Shown here: piece after piece, positions 1-6,159 of the stretch | How the letters are laid out: each line of letters starts with the position of its first letter | Position numbering within the stretch: position 1 is the stretch's first letter | Assembly (NCBI GenBank): GCA_016283605.1 | Contig: JAEENF010000283.1 | Location: 1-6,470, forward strand | DNA: 6,470 nucleotides | Direction of reading: 5' to 3' | Source of the DNA: Prevotella sp. | Lineage (GTDB): Bacteria; Bacteroidota; Bacteroidia; Bacteroidales; Bacteroidaceae | The notes under the pieces: generated by a model | What the model saw: only the letters and a program-made list of their open reading frames with translations | What the model was told of the DNA's origin: nothing | Database searches by the model: none | Position numbers and translations under genes: made by a program

Positions 1-80
1 TCCTGCACATGCCGGAGCGTGCCGACATCCCCGAGAACATTAAGGAACAGTCAATCGTTGAGTTGTACTCTAAGAACTAA
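1..80 (+). CDS. rpsD: 30S ribosomal protein S4, C-terminal end (partial)
   Basis: The window opens inside a plus-strand reading frame whose last 25 full codons read LHMPERADIPENIKEQ and then SIVELYSKN, ending in TAA at 78-80. This matches the conserved C-terminus of ribosomal protein S4, a primary 16S rRNA-binding protein that nucleates assembly of the small subunit. The start and the S4 RNA-binding domain lie outside the window. Only 12 bases separate its stop from rpoA, which is the usual bacterial order rpsD-rpoA-rplQ at the end of the alpha operon. The identification relies on both the short C-terminal match and this gene order. Confidence 0.9.
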   Translation, partial: LHMPERADIPENIKEQSIVELYSKN

Positions 81-92
81 ATCATTAAATTA

Positions 93-1085
93 ATGGCGAT
101 ATTAGCATTTCAAAAACCTGATAAAGTTGTAATGTTGGAGGCCTCCGACAAGTTCGGCAAGTTCGAATTTCGTCCTTTGGAGCCGGGTTTCGGTGTAACC
201 ATCGGTAATGCCCTTCGCCGCATTCTTCTTTCATCGCTTGAGGGCTATGCCATCAATACCATCAAGATTGCTGGTGTTGAGCATGAGTTCTCTTCTGTAC
301 CCGGTGTCAAGGAAGATGTAACCAACATTATCTTGAACCTGAAGCAAGTTCGGTTCAAGCAAGTTGTAGAAGAATTCGAGAACGAGAAAGTCAGTATCAC
401 GATCGAGAATTCTACCGAATTCAAAGCCGGTGATATCGGCAAGTATCTGACTGGATTTGAGGTGCTGAATCCCGATTTGGTGATTTGTCATTTAGATTCC
501 AAGGCATCGATGCAGATCGACCTGACAATTAACAAAGGTCGTGGCTACGTGCCTGCTGATGAGAATCGTGAGTTCTGTACAGATGTCAACGTCATCGCAA
601 TCGACTCTATTTACACACCTATCCGTAACGTGAAGTATGCTGTCGAGCCTTATCGTGTCGAGCAGAAGACCGACTACGACAAGCTCGTCATGGAAATCAC
701 GACGGACGGTTCCATTCACCCGAAGGACGCCCTGAAGGAGGCTGCGAAGATCCTGATCTATCACTTCATGCTGTTCTCTGATGAGAAGATCACACTTGAG
801 ACTTCTGAGACAGAGACCAATCAGGAGTTTGATGAGGAGATCCTGCACATGCGCCAGTTGCTGAAGACACGTTTGGTAGACATGAACCTTTCAGTTCGTG
901 CGCTTAACTGTCTGAAGGCTGCTGATGTGGAGACACTCGGTGATCTTGTGCAGTACAACAAGACCGACCTCCTGAAGTTCCGCAACTTTGGTAAGAAATC
1001 GCTCACGGAGCTTGATGATTTGCTCGAGAGTCTGAATCTGTCGTTTGGAACTGACATTTCAAAGTATAAACTTGAAAGAGATTAA
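93..1085 (+). CDS. rpoA: DNA-directed RNA polymerase subunit alpha
   Basis: This is the 330-residue alpha subunit, whose dimer scaffolds assembly of the beta and beta' subunits and whose C-terminal domain contacts UP elements and activators. The N-terminal assembly domain holds the signature PGFGVTIGNALRRILLSS (residues 31-48), with the Arg pair 42-43 matching the assembly-critical R44/R45 region of E. coli. A variable acidic linker (about 235-250) leads to the C-terminal helix-hairpin-helix domain (about 255-320), with LSVRALNCLKAADVETLGDL and NFGKKSLTEL. Arg269 aligns by motif with E. coli R265, which contacts DNA. Length is normal for the family. The ATG at 93 follows the S4 stop by 12 bases with no Shine-Dalgarno site, as is common in Bacteroidetes. 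It is presumably cotranscribed with the ribosomal genes on both sides. Confidence 0.98.
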   Translation: MAILAFQKPDKVVMLEASDKFGKFEFRPLEPGFGVTIGNALRRILLSSLEGYAINTIKIAGVEHEFSSVPGVKEDVTNIILNLKQVRFKQVVEEFENEKVSITIENSTEFKAGDIGKYLTGFEVLNPDLVICHLDSKASMQIDLTINKGRGYVPADENREFCTDVNVIAIDSIYTPIRNVKYAVEPYRVEQKTDYDKLVMEITTDGSIHPKDALKEAAKILIYHFMLFSDEKITLETSETETNQEFDEEILHMRQLLKTRLVDMNLSVRALNCLKAADVETLGDLVQYNKTDLLKFRNFGKKSLTELDDLLESLNLSFGTDISKYKLERD

Positions 1086-1090
1086 AGAAA

Positions 1091-1612
1091 ATGAGACATA
1101 ATAAGAAATTTAACCATCTCGGTCGTACTGCTAGTCACCGCAGCGCCATGCTTGCAAACATGGCTATTTCGCTGATTGAGCACAAAAGAATCACTACGAC
1201 CGTTGCCAAGGCCAAGGCCTTGAAGAAGTACGTCGAGCCCCTGATTACAAAGGCTAAGGACGACTCCACCAATTCACGTCGTGTTGTATTCAGCTACCTG
1301 CAGAACAAGGAAGCCATCAAGACTCTCTTCGGAGAGGTTGCTGAGAAGGTCGGCGATCGTCCCGGTGGTTACACTCGTATCATCAAGCTCGGTACCCGTC
1401 AGGGTGACGCTGCTCAGGTCTGCTTCATCGAGCTCGTAGACTTCGATCCCGAAATGGCCAAGGACGGTGGTAAGAAGAAGACTCGTCGTTCACGTCGTTC
1501 TTCTGGCGCTAAGGCTGAGGCTGCTGCCGAGGCTCCCGTAGCTGAGGAGACAAAGGCTGAGGCTCCCGCCGAGGAGGCTGCTCCTGCTGCAGAAGAGGCT
1601 AAGGCTGAATAA
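1091..1612 (+). CDS. rplQ: 50S ribosomal protein L17 with long C-terminal tail
   Basis: The protein begins MRHNKKFNHLGRTASHRSAM, the diagnostic start of bacterial L17, a large-subunit protein near the peptide exit tunnel. The core runs to about residue 121 and contains HKRITTTVAKAKALKKYVEP and GDRPGGYTRIIKLGTRQGD. A tail of about 50 residues follows: a basic patch KKKTRRSRR (128-136), then a low-complexity run of Ala, Glu, Pro and Lys to residue 173. Typical L17 is about 120-130 residues, so the tail is an addition; from memory, such tails occur in Bacteroidetes homologues. The start lies 5 bases after the rpoA stop, and the gene is followed by an intrinsic terminator, making it the last gene of the operon. 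Confidence 0.97.
   Translation: MRHNKKFNHLGRTASHRSAMLANMAISLIEHKRITTTVAKAKALKKYVEPLITKAKDDSTNSRRVVFSYLQNKEAIKTLFGEVAEKVGDRPGGYTRIIKLGTRQGDAAQVCFIELVDFDPEMAKDGGKKKTRRSRRSSGAKAEAAAEAPVAEETKAEAPAEEAAPAAEEAKAE
1511..1609 (+). repeat. Low-complexity Ala/Glu/Lys coding repeat in rplQ tail
   Basis: The last 33 codons of rplQ are built from loosely repeated units encoding KAEA, EAP and AEE, with AAGGCTGAGGC occurring twice and GAGGCTCCCG twice. This is imperfect in-frame repetition in a disordered acidic tail. Such stretches can change length by slippage, so alleles may differ between strains. Confidence 0.7.
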
Positions 1613-1637
1613 TCGGATTGATATTCACCTCTATATG

Positions 1638-1671
1638 AAGGCCTGTAACTCACAAGGTTACGGGCCTTTTT
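1638..1671 (+). terminator. Intrinsic terminator of the alpha ribosomal operon
   Basis: A 12-bp stem (AAGGCCTGTAAC at 1638-1649 with GTTACGGGCCTT at 1657-1668, one T-G wobble) closes a 7-base loop and runs into five T residues (1667-1671). It starts 25 bases after the rplQ stop. The GC-rich centre and T-run are those of a rho-independent terminator, which marks the end of the operon. Confidence 0.9.
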
Positions 1672-1705
1672 AGGGTTTCCCCTATATAGTTTTCGGGTTT
1701 TTCCC

Positions 1706-1736
1706 TTTGCGCATTTCCAAAAAATGCTTACCTTTG
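1706..1736 (+). promoter_or_regulatory. Bacteroidetes-type housekeeping promoter for the lipoprotein gene
   Basis: TTTG at 1706-1709 and TACCTTTG at 1729-1736 are separated by exactly 19 bases. This is a full match to the established Bacteroides primary sigma consensus (-33 TTTG, -7 TAnnTTTG). Transcription would start a few bases downstream, near 1742-1745, leaving a leader of only about 25 bases before the ATG at 1767. It lies just past the rplQ terminator, so the lipoprotein gene looks independently transcribed. Confidence 0.85.
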
Positions 1737-1766
1737 CACCGTACAACAATTTAAAACGTGACGATT

Positions 1767-2549
1767 ATGAAGAAAGGTTTGATTGTTTTGGCAGGAACCA
1801 TGTTGCTGTTGAGCAGTTGTGGAACATACACAGCCAATGGCGCAGCAACAGGTGGCTGGTTTGGGTCGATGATCGGTTCTGCCATAGGCGGCATTGCCGG
1901 AGGTCCTCGTGGCAGTGACATCGGTACGCTGATTGGTATGGCTGGTGGCGCAGCCGTTGGTGCGGCCGTAGGACAAGCCGCAGACCGTGCTGAGCAGCAG
2001 AAGTATGAGGAGTACAAGGCTGCTCGTCGTGAAGCACGTCAGGCTGCTCGTCAGAGGGCGGACAGTAACCGCAGTTACAATGACTACAACGACTACAGCA
2101 ACGAGAGTGGTTACGATTCGACCAACAGCGGCGACGATCGTCTCTACGGCTTTGGCGAGAACTTCGAAGGCACAGCCAAGAGTGCTTTGAACGCTCCTGT
2201 TAATCTGGAGATCCGTCATGCACGCCTTCTGGATTCCAGCCGCGACGGTGTGCTGACGCGCGGCGAGGAGGCTCGAATGGTGTTTGAGATCTACAATAAT
2301 TCCTCGCAATATGTCTTTAATGTGCAGCCTTCTGTCGCTGAGGTGACAGGTAACAGGCACATCCACATTTCAGAGAACATCCTCGTGGAGAGCATCGCCC
2401 CAGGTAAGGGCGTACGTTATACGGCAAATATCAAGGCCGACAGTTACTTGCGTAATGGTCAGGCGGTGATTCGTATCGGGGTGTTCCAGAACAATAGGGA
2501 GGTTCCCGCGCAGACTAAGGAATTCACTATCCGCACCAGTAAGCGATAG
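1767..2549 (+). CDS. Glycine-zipper outer-membrane-type lipoprotein, function unknown
   Basis: This 260-residue protein has a lipoprotein signal peptide (MKKGLIVLAGTMLLLSSC): basic start, hydrophobic core and lipobox LSSC, with Cys18 as the predicted lipidated residue. Residues 26-70 are Gly/Ala-rich with GxxxG-like spacing (GGWFGSMIGSAIGGIAGG and GTLIGMAGGAAVGAAVG), a glycine zipper of the kind that packs in membranes. A charged helical stretch (72-99) follows, then a linker rich in Asn, Asp, Tyr and Ser (100-124). The C-terminal domain (about 143-258) alternates hydrophobic and polar residues like a beta-sandwich. There is no acidic stretch directly after Cys18, so the known Bacteroidetes surface-export signal is not evident. 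The in-frame GTG at 1758 would put MTI before the signal peptide, so the ATG at 1767 is preferred. An envelope structural role is plausible but is inference. Confidence 0.88.
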   Translation: MKKGLIVLAGTMLLLSSCGTYTANGAATGGWFGSMIGSAIGGIAGGPRGSDIGTLIGMAGGAAVGAAVGQAADRAEQQKYEEYKAARREARQAARQRADSNRSYNDYNDYSNESGYDSTNSGDDRLYGFGENFEGTAKSALNAPVNLEIRHARLLDSSRDGVLTRGEEARMVFEIYNNSSQYVFNVQPSVAEVTGNRHIHISENILVESIAPGKGVRYTANIKADSYLRNGQAVIRIGVFQNNREVPAQTKEFTIRTSKR

Positions 2550-2552
2550 AAT

Positions 2553-2586
2553 AAATCAGGGAGGCCGTCGATGACCTCCCTGATTT
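2553..2586. terminator. Bidirectional terminator between convergent genes
   Basis: The arms AAATCAGGGAGG (2553-2564) and CCTCCCTGATTT (2575-2586) pair perfectly over 12 bp around a 10-base loop. The hairpin begins 4 bases after the lipoprotein stop and lies 2 bases beyond the rlpA stop on the other strand. The outer A/T pairs supply a short U-tract in both directions, so it can serve both converging transcripts. Confidence 0.85.
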
Positions 2587-2588
2587 GT

Positions 2589-3308
2589 TTATTTCCCTTG
2601 CCGTTTCAGATACGCTTTCGACTTATTAGGATTCCTGCTGATGTCATTCAACAACTCATCGTTCGTTTTCTGCTGAATCTGTTGAACCTGCTTCTGAGGA
2701 TCATGTGACATCTGTGAAGCTTCTTCCTGTTCCAACGTAGACGACTGCTTCGTTGACGCAGCCAGCGCTTTCTTCCTGAGTTCCTCTTGCTCGTGCTCCT
2801 TCCGTTCCTGCATCTTTCTTTCACGGTCTTCCTTCAGAGCCACCCATACAGGCTTGGTGTCAGAACCTTCATTGGTGCCGATCTCGAAATCAGGCAGATC
2901 CAGGATCTCCTCAGCCTTGAAGGGTGGGATGATATCGCTATAGCGTTCTACGACCACCGTGGCGATACCTTGTGCGATGATACCCAGCTCCCGCGCAGCT
3001 CTGACAGAGAGGTCAATGATTCGTCCTCTGACGTATGGTCCTCGGTCTGTGACGCGCACGACGACGTTCTGTCCATTGGCAGGATTTGTCACTTTCAGCA
3101 GGGTGCCGAAGGGATAAGTCCTGTGGGCACAGGTCAGCGAGTCGTGATGCAGACGTTCACCGTTGGCAGTCTTCCGCCCTGTGAACTTCTTGGAATAGAA
3201 AGAGGCCTTGCCCGTCTGAGCGTTTTGGGCGCTCAGAAGTGAAGAGTGAAAAGTGAAGAATGAAGAATTTGCAACTGCGCAGAAGAGAAACGCAATCACT
3301 ACGATCAT
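2589..3308 (-). CDS. rlpA: RlpA-type septal ring / cell-wall protein (double-psi beta-barrel)
   Basis: RlpA proteins are envelope double-psi beta-barrel proteins, shown in Pseudomonas aeruginosa to be lytic transglycosylases acting on denuded septal glycan. From the ATG at 3308 the protein has 239 residues: signal peptide (about 1-27, ending LLSAQ), barrel domain (about 33-121, from GKASFYSKKFTGRKTANGE to GIATVVVE), and a charged Glu/Lys/Gln-rich tail. Glu51, His62 and Asp88 have the same spacing (11 and 26) as the P. aeruginosa active-site residues E120, H131 and D157. No SPOR domain follows. The start is uncertain: GTG at 3374 would add 22 residues, including KSRKRDYPRR, giving the basic n-region that the ATG form lacks. 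Part of the signal peptide is encoded by a repeat-like sequence. The gene lies downstream of gdhA with no terminator between, so read-through is possible. Confidence 0.92.
   Translation of the reverse strand: MIVVIAFLFCAVANSSFFTFHSSLLSAQNAQTGKASFYSKKFTGRKTANGERLHHDSLTCAHRTYPFGTLLKVTNPANGQNVVVRVTDRGPYVRGRIIDLSVRAARELGIIAQGIATVVVERYSDIIPPFKAEEILDLPDFEIGTNEGSDTKPVWVALKEDRERKMQERKEHEQEELRKKALAASTKQSSTLEQEEASQMSHDPQKQVQQIQQKTNDELLNDISRNPNKSKAYLKRQGK
3251..3279 (+). repeat. Degenerate inverted repeat, left copy (inside rlpA signal peptide)
   Basis: The purine-rich stretch from AAGTGAAGAATG to TTTGCAACTGCG aligns at 22 of 29 positions, by eye and without gaps, to the reverse complement of 3348-3376. 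It continues a GTGAAGAGTGAA-type run that begins at about 3239. On the minus strand it is translated in the rlpA frame as part of NSSFFTFHSSL. I recall similar GTGAAGA-type tracts as interspersed repeats in Prevotella and Bacteroides genomes, but could not check this here. Confidence 0.55.
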
Positions 3309-3347
3309 GCGTCTCGGGTAATCTCTCTTTCGTGATTTCCACCCTAC

Positions 3348-3376
3348 AGCGGTAGCAAACTCTACATTCTCCACTC
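3348..3376 (-). repeat. Degenerate inverted repeat, right copy (upstream of rlpA)
   Basis: Read on the minus strand, this stretch (GAGTGGAGAATG to GTTTGCTACCGCT) is the partner of 3251-3279. It contains the alternative GTG start of rlpA (3374) and lies 14 bases after the gdhA stop codon. A small perfect dyad with arms CTAC and GTAG (3344-3355) overlaps its inner end. Together the two copies frame a segment of about 70 bases that contains the ATG start of rlpA. Confidence 0.5.
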
Positions 3377-3389
3377 TAAACTATTAACT

Positions 3390-4730
3390 TTATACGATTC
3401 CTTGAGCTAACATCGCCTTGGCTACCTTCATGAAGCCGGCGACATTGGCACCCTTGACGTAGTTGATGTAACCACTGGGCTCCTTACCGTATTTCACGCA
3501 TTGCTCGTGGATGCCTGACATAATCTGGTGCAGACGCATGTCTACTTCCTCAGCCGTCCATGACATACGCATAGAGTTTTGCGTCATCTCCAGACCCGAG
3601 GTAGCCACGCCACCCGCATTCACGGCCTTGCCAGGAGCGAACAGCTGTCCTGCAGCGATGAACTTGTTCACGGCTTCGGCCGTGCATCCCATGTTCGACA
3701 CCTCTGCGACGCACAGCGGCTTCTGAGCCAGGATCTTGTCGGCATCCTCACCGTTGAGTTCGTTCTGTGTGGCACAGGGCAGATAGATGTCAGCCTTCTG
3801 CTCCCACGGCTTCTTGCCGGCGAAGAACTTCGAGCCTGGGAATTCCTCCTCGTAGGGTTGGCAGACGTCATTACCGCTGGCACGCAGTTCGAGCATGTAC
3901 TCGATCTTCTCGTCGTCGAGACCTTCTGGATCATAGATATATCCGTCAGGACCAGAGATGGTGATCACCTTCGCACCCAGTTCCGTGGCCTTCTTGGCAG
4001 CGCCCCAGGCCACATTGCCGAAGCCTGACAGCGCAATCGTCTTGCCCTTGATGTCAAGGCCGTGAGTTTCCATCATGTGATGTACGAAATAGAGTGCGCC
4101 GTAGCCCGTAGCCTCCGGACGCAGGATCGAACCGCCCCATTCCATGCCCTTACCCGTGAGGGTAGCGCCGTGGAACTGACTCGTCAGTTTCTTGTAGTAG
4201 CCGAAGAGGTAGCCGATCTCGCGGGCGCCCACGCCGATGTCACCGGCAGGCACGTCCATATCCGGACCGATCACCTTATAGAGTTCGCACATAAAGGCCT
4301 GACAGAACTTCATCACCTCGTTGTCGCTCTTGCCACGGATCGAGAAGTCCGAACCGCCCTTGCCGCCGCCCATCGGCAGCGTCGTGAGGGCATTCTTGAA
4401 GGTCTGCTCGAAACCGAGGAACTTCAGGATGCTCAGGTTCACGGATGGGTGGAAGCGCAGACCGCCCTTGTACGGGCCGATGGCGCTGTTGAACTGCACG
4501 CGATAACCGATGTTCACCTGAACTTCGCCCTTGTCGTCGACCCAGGGCACACGGAACGTGGTGATGCGCTCAGGCTCCACGATGCGCTCTATGATTTTTG
4601 CCTTTTCGAACTCGGGATGCTGGTTGTAGACGTCCTTAATCGATTCCAACACTTCTCTTACAGCCTGTAAGTACTCCAGTTCGCCAGGATGCTTCTGCTC
4701 CAAGGCTTGCATGATTTTTTCAACTTCCAT
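3390..4730 (-). CDS. gdhA: NADP-type glutamate dehydrogenase
   Basis: This 446-residue enzyme interconverts 2-oxoglutarate plus ammonia and L-glutamate with a nicotinamide cofactor; in this group it mainly assimilates ammonia. It is a cytoplasmic, probably hexameric family I enzyme of normal length. The substrate domain shows YKGGLRFHP (Lys88), Lys112, PMGGGKGG with catalytic Lys124, and PAGDIGVG with Asp164. These match Clostridium symbiosum K89, K113, K125 and D165 with a constant offset of one. The Rossmann cofactor domain starts near residue 231, with SGFGNVAWGAA (235-245). Cofactor preference cannot be settled from sequence alone, though the overall sequence resembles NADP(H)-using family I enzymes. 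The ATG at 4730 gives the expected N-terminus; Met7 is a less likely start. An individual promoter within an inverted repeat precedes the gene, and rlpA follows. Confidence 0.97.
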   Translation of the reverse strand: MEVEKIMQALEQKHPGELEYLQAVREVLESIKDVYNQHPEFEKAKIIERIVEPERITTFRVPWVDDKGEVQVNIGYRVQFNSAIGPYKGGLRFHPSVNLSILKFLGFEQTFKNALTTLPMGGGKGGSDFSIRGKSDNEVMKFCQAFMCELYKVIGPDMDVPAGDIGVGAREIGYLFGYYKKLTSQFHGATLTGKGMEWGGSILRPEATGYGALYFVHHMMETHGLDIKGKTIALSGFGNVAWGAAKKATELGAKVITISGPDGYIYDPEGLDDEKIEYMLELRASGNDVCQPYEEEFPGSKFFAGKKPWEQKADIYLPCATQNELNGEDADKILAQKPLCVAEVSNMGCTAEAVNKFIAAGQLFAPGKAVNAGGVATSGLEMTQNSMRMSWTAEEVDMRLHQIMSGIHEQCVKYGKEPSGYINYVKGANVAGFMKVAKAMLAQGIV

Positions 4731-4788
4731 AGTCTTTTGGTTTTTTGAATACCTGTTTTAAGTTTTACAAATTGTTACTTTGATGGTG

Positions 4789-4819
4789 CAAATATACGAA
4801 AATATTCGGTACCTTCCAA
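4789..4819 (-). promoter_or_regulatory. Probable promoter of gdhA
   Basis: On the minus strand, TATATTTG (4796-4789) is a perfect -7 element of the Bacteroides consensus TAnnTTTG. Exactly 19 bases upstream sits TTGG (4819-4816), one mismatch from the -33 element TTTG. Transcription would begin near 4782, giving an AT-rich leader of about 50 bases before the gdhA ATG. The spacer and the -33 element lie inside the inverted repeat at 4799-4838. Confidence 0.75.
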
Positions 4820-4838
4820 GGAAAATACCGAATATTTT
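4799..4838. repeat. 13-bp perfect inverted repeat across the gdhA promoter
   Basis: The arms AAAATATTCGGTA (4799-4811) and TACCGAATATTTT (4826-4838) are perfectly complementary and separated by 14 bases that contain a smaller dyad, TTCC-AA-GGAA (4814-4823). One arm lies between the -33 and -7 elements of gdhA, and the other lies upstream of -33. It could be an operator for a dimeric regulator. It could also be an AT-rich terminator for the metY transcript, whose stop is 37 bases upstream. On the minus strand the stem ends in only four T residues followed by CG, which is weak for a terminator. Confidence 0.75.
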
Positions 4839-4875
4839 TCTTATAAAGTTACAGTTTGTTAAATCTGCACCTTTT

Positions 4876-6159
4876 TTATATCTTTTCCAGTGCCTGCTTG
4901 ATGTCATCGAGGATGTCTTCCACGTCCTCGATACCTACTGAGAGACGGATCAGGTCAGGAGCCACACCGGCCTCGCGCAGCTGTTCGTCGCTCAGCTGAC
5001 GATGGGTGTGTGAAGCGGGATGCAGCACGCAGGTACGGGCATCAGCCACGTGGGTCACGATGTTGATCATCTCCAGCGAATCCATCCACTTGATGGCCGT
5101 CTCGCGGTCGCCCTTCAGACCGAAGGCGATGACACCGCAGCTTCCGTTGGGCAGATACTTCTGTCCGAGGGCGTAGGCCTTATCGCCGGGCAGTCCGCAG
5201 TAGTGTACCCAAGCCACCTTGTCGTTCTGGCTGAGGAACTCTGCCACTTTCTGGGCGTTCTTGCAGTGCTGGGCCATGCGCAGATGGAGTGTCTGCAGAC
5301 CGAGATGCAGCAGGAATGAGTTCTGCGGAGCGGGAATCGATCCGAGGTCGCGCATCAGCTGGGCGACAAGCTTCGTCGTGAAGCCCATCTTACCGAAGGC
5401 CTTCACGTAGGTCAGACCGTGATAGCTCTCGTCGGGCGTGCAGAGGCCGGGGAACTTCTCGGCATGTGCCAGCCAGTCGAAGTTACCGCTGTCTACTACG
5501 ACACCGCCTACCTGCGTAGCCAGACCGTCCATATACTTCGTGGTAGAGTGGGTGACGATGTCTGCGCCCCACTCGAAGGGACGGCAGTTCACGGGCGTGG
5601 CGAAGGTATTGTCGACAATCAGGGGCACACCGTTCTTATGCGCGATCCTGGCGAAGCGCTCGATGTCGAACACAGCACAGCCCGGATTCGAGATGGTCTC
5701 GCCGAACATGGCCTTCGTGTTCGGACGGAAGGCCGCCTGTATCTCCTCGTCGCTGGCCTCCTGCGAGATGAATGTGCAGTCGATGCCCAGTTTCTTCAGC
5801 GTTACGCCAAACAGATTATACGTTCCGCCGTAGATCTCGTTCGAGGTGATGAAGTGGTCGCCGGCCTGACAGATGTTGAAGATGGCGTAGAAGTTCGCTG
5901 CCTGACCGCTCGATGTCAGCACAGCGCCCACACCGCCTTCGAGTGTGGCGATCTTCGCGGCCACAGCGTCGTTCGTCGGGTTCTGCAGACGGGTATAGAA
6001 ATAGCCCTCCTTTTCGAGGTCAAACAACTTCGCCATCTCGTCAGAGTCGTCGTACTTGAATGTCGTCGACTGGATGATGGGCAACTCTATCGGTTCTCCG
6101 TTCTTGGCCTTATAGCCAGCCTGTACACAAAGCGTGCCTTGTCTCAGTTTCTTTTCCAT
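4876..6159 (-). CDS. metY: O-acetylhomoserine sulfhydrylase (aminocarboxypropyltransferase), PLP-dependent
   Basis: This 427-residue enzyme of the Cys/Met metabolism PLP family forms homocysteine and acetate from O-acetylhomoserine and sulfide, the direct-sulfhydrylation step of methionine synthesis. Visible features in order are YTRLQNPTND (55-64, phosphate contact from the neighbouring subunit), SSGQAA (83-88, PLP phosphate loop), EIYGGTYNLF (108-117, with Tyr110 stacking on PLP), VDNTFATP (182-189, with Asp183 toward the ring nitrogen), HSTTKYMDG (204-212, with Lys208 as the Schiff-base lysine) and the C-terminal RLSVGIEDVEDI. The 427-residue length and the DESYHGLTY segment fit MetY rather than the shorter cystathionine gamma-synthase or methionine gamma-lyase. 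SSGQAA has Gln where Met is more usual. Acetyl versus succinyl substrate is not certain. The gene starts 22 bases after the preceding gene's stop. Confidence 0.94.
   Translation of the reverse strand: MEKKLRQGTLCVQAGYKAKNGEPIELPIIQSTTFKYDDSDEMAKLFDLEKEGYFYTRLQNPTNDAVAAKIATLEGGVGAVLTSSGQAANFYAIFNICQAGDHFITSNEIYGGTYNLFGVTLKKLGIDCTFISQEASDEEIQAAFRPNTKAMFGETISNPGCAVFDIERFARIAHKNGVPLIVDNTFATPVNCRPFEWGADIVTHSTTKYMDGLATQVGGVVVDSGNFDWLAHAEKFPGLCTPDESYHGLTYVKAFGKMGFTTKLVAQLMRDLGSIPAPQNSFLLHLGLQTLHLRMAQHCKNAQKVAEFLSQNDKVAWVHYCGLPGDKAYALGQKYLPNGSCGVIAFGLKGDRETAIKWMDSLEMINIVTHVADARTCVLHPASHTHRQLSDEQLREAGVAPDLIRLSVGIEDVEDILDDIKQALEKI

Noticed and set aside
1758..1766. Upstream GTG start for the lipoprotein gene
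   Set aside because: It would add only three residues before a complete lipoprotein signal peptide and sits very close to the predicted transcript start; the ATG at 1767 gives a normal MKK start.
1728..2366. Minus-strand open frame (212 codons) opposite the lipoprotein gene
   Set aside because: It has low-complexity Val/Thr/Cys composition caused by the Gly/Ala- and Asn/Asp-rich codons on the sense strand, and runs across the promoter of the real gene.
3273..3308. Lipobox-like cysteine (FLFC) in the RlpA signal peptide
   Set aside because: E. coli RlpA is a lipoprotein, but here Phe precedes the cysteine where Gly, Ala or Ser is required, and the hydrophobic stretch continues past it; ordinary signal cleavage near LLSAQ is more likely.
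4841..4860. Second gdhA promoter candidate (TAACTTTA on the minus strand)
   Set aside because: There is one mismatch in the -7 element and no -33 element at the correct spacing; the TATATTTG site closer to the gene is far better.
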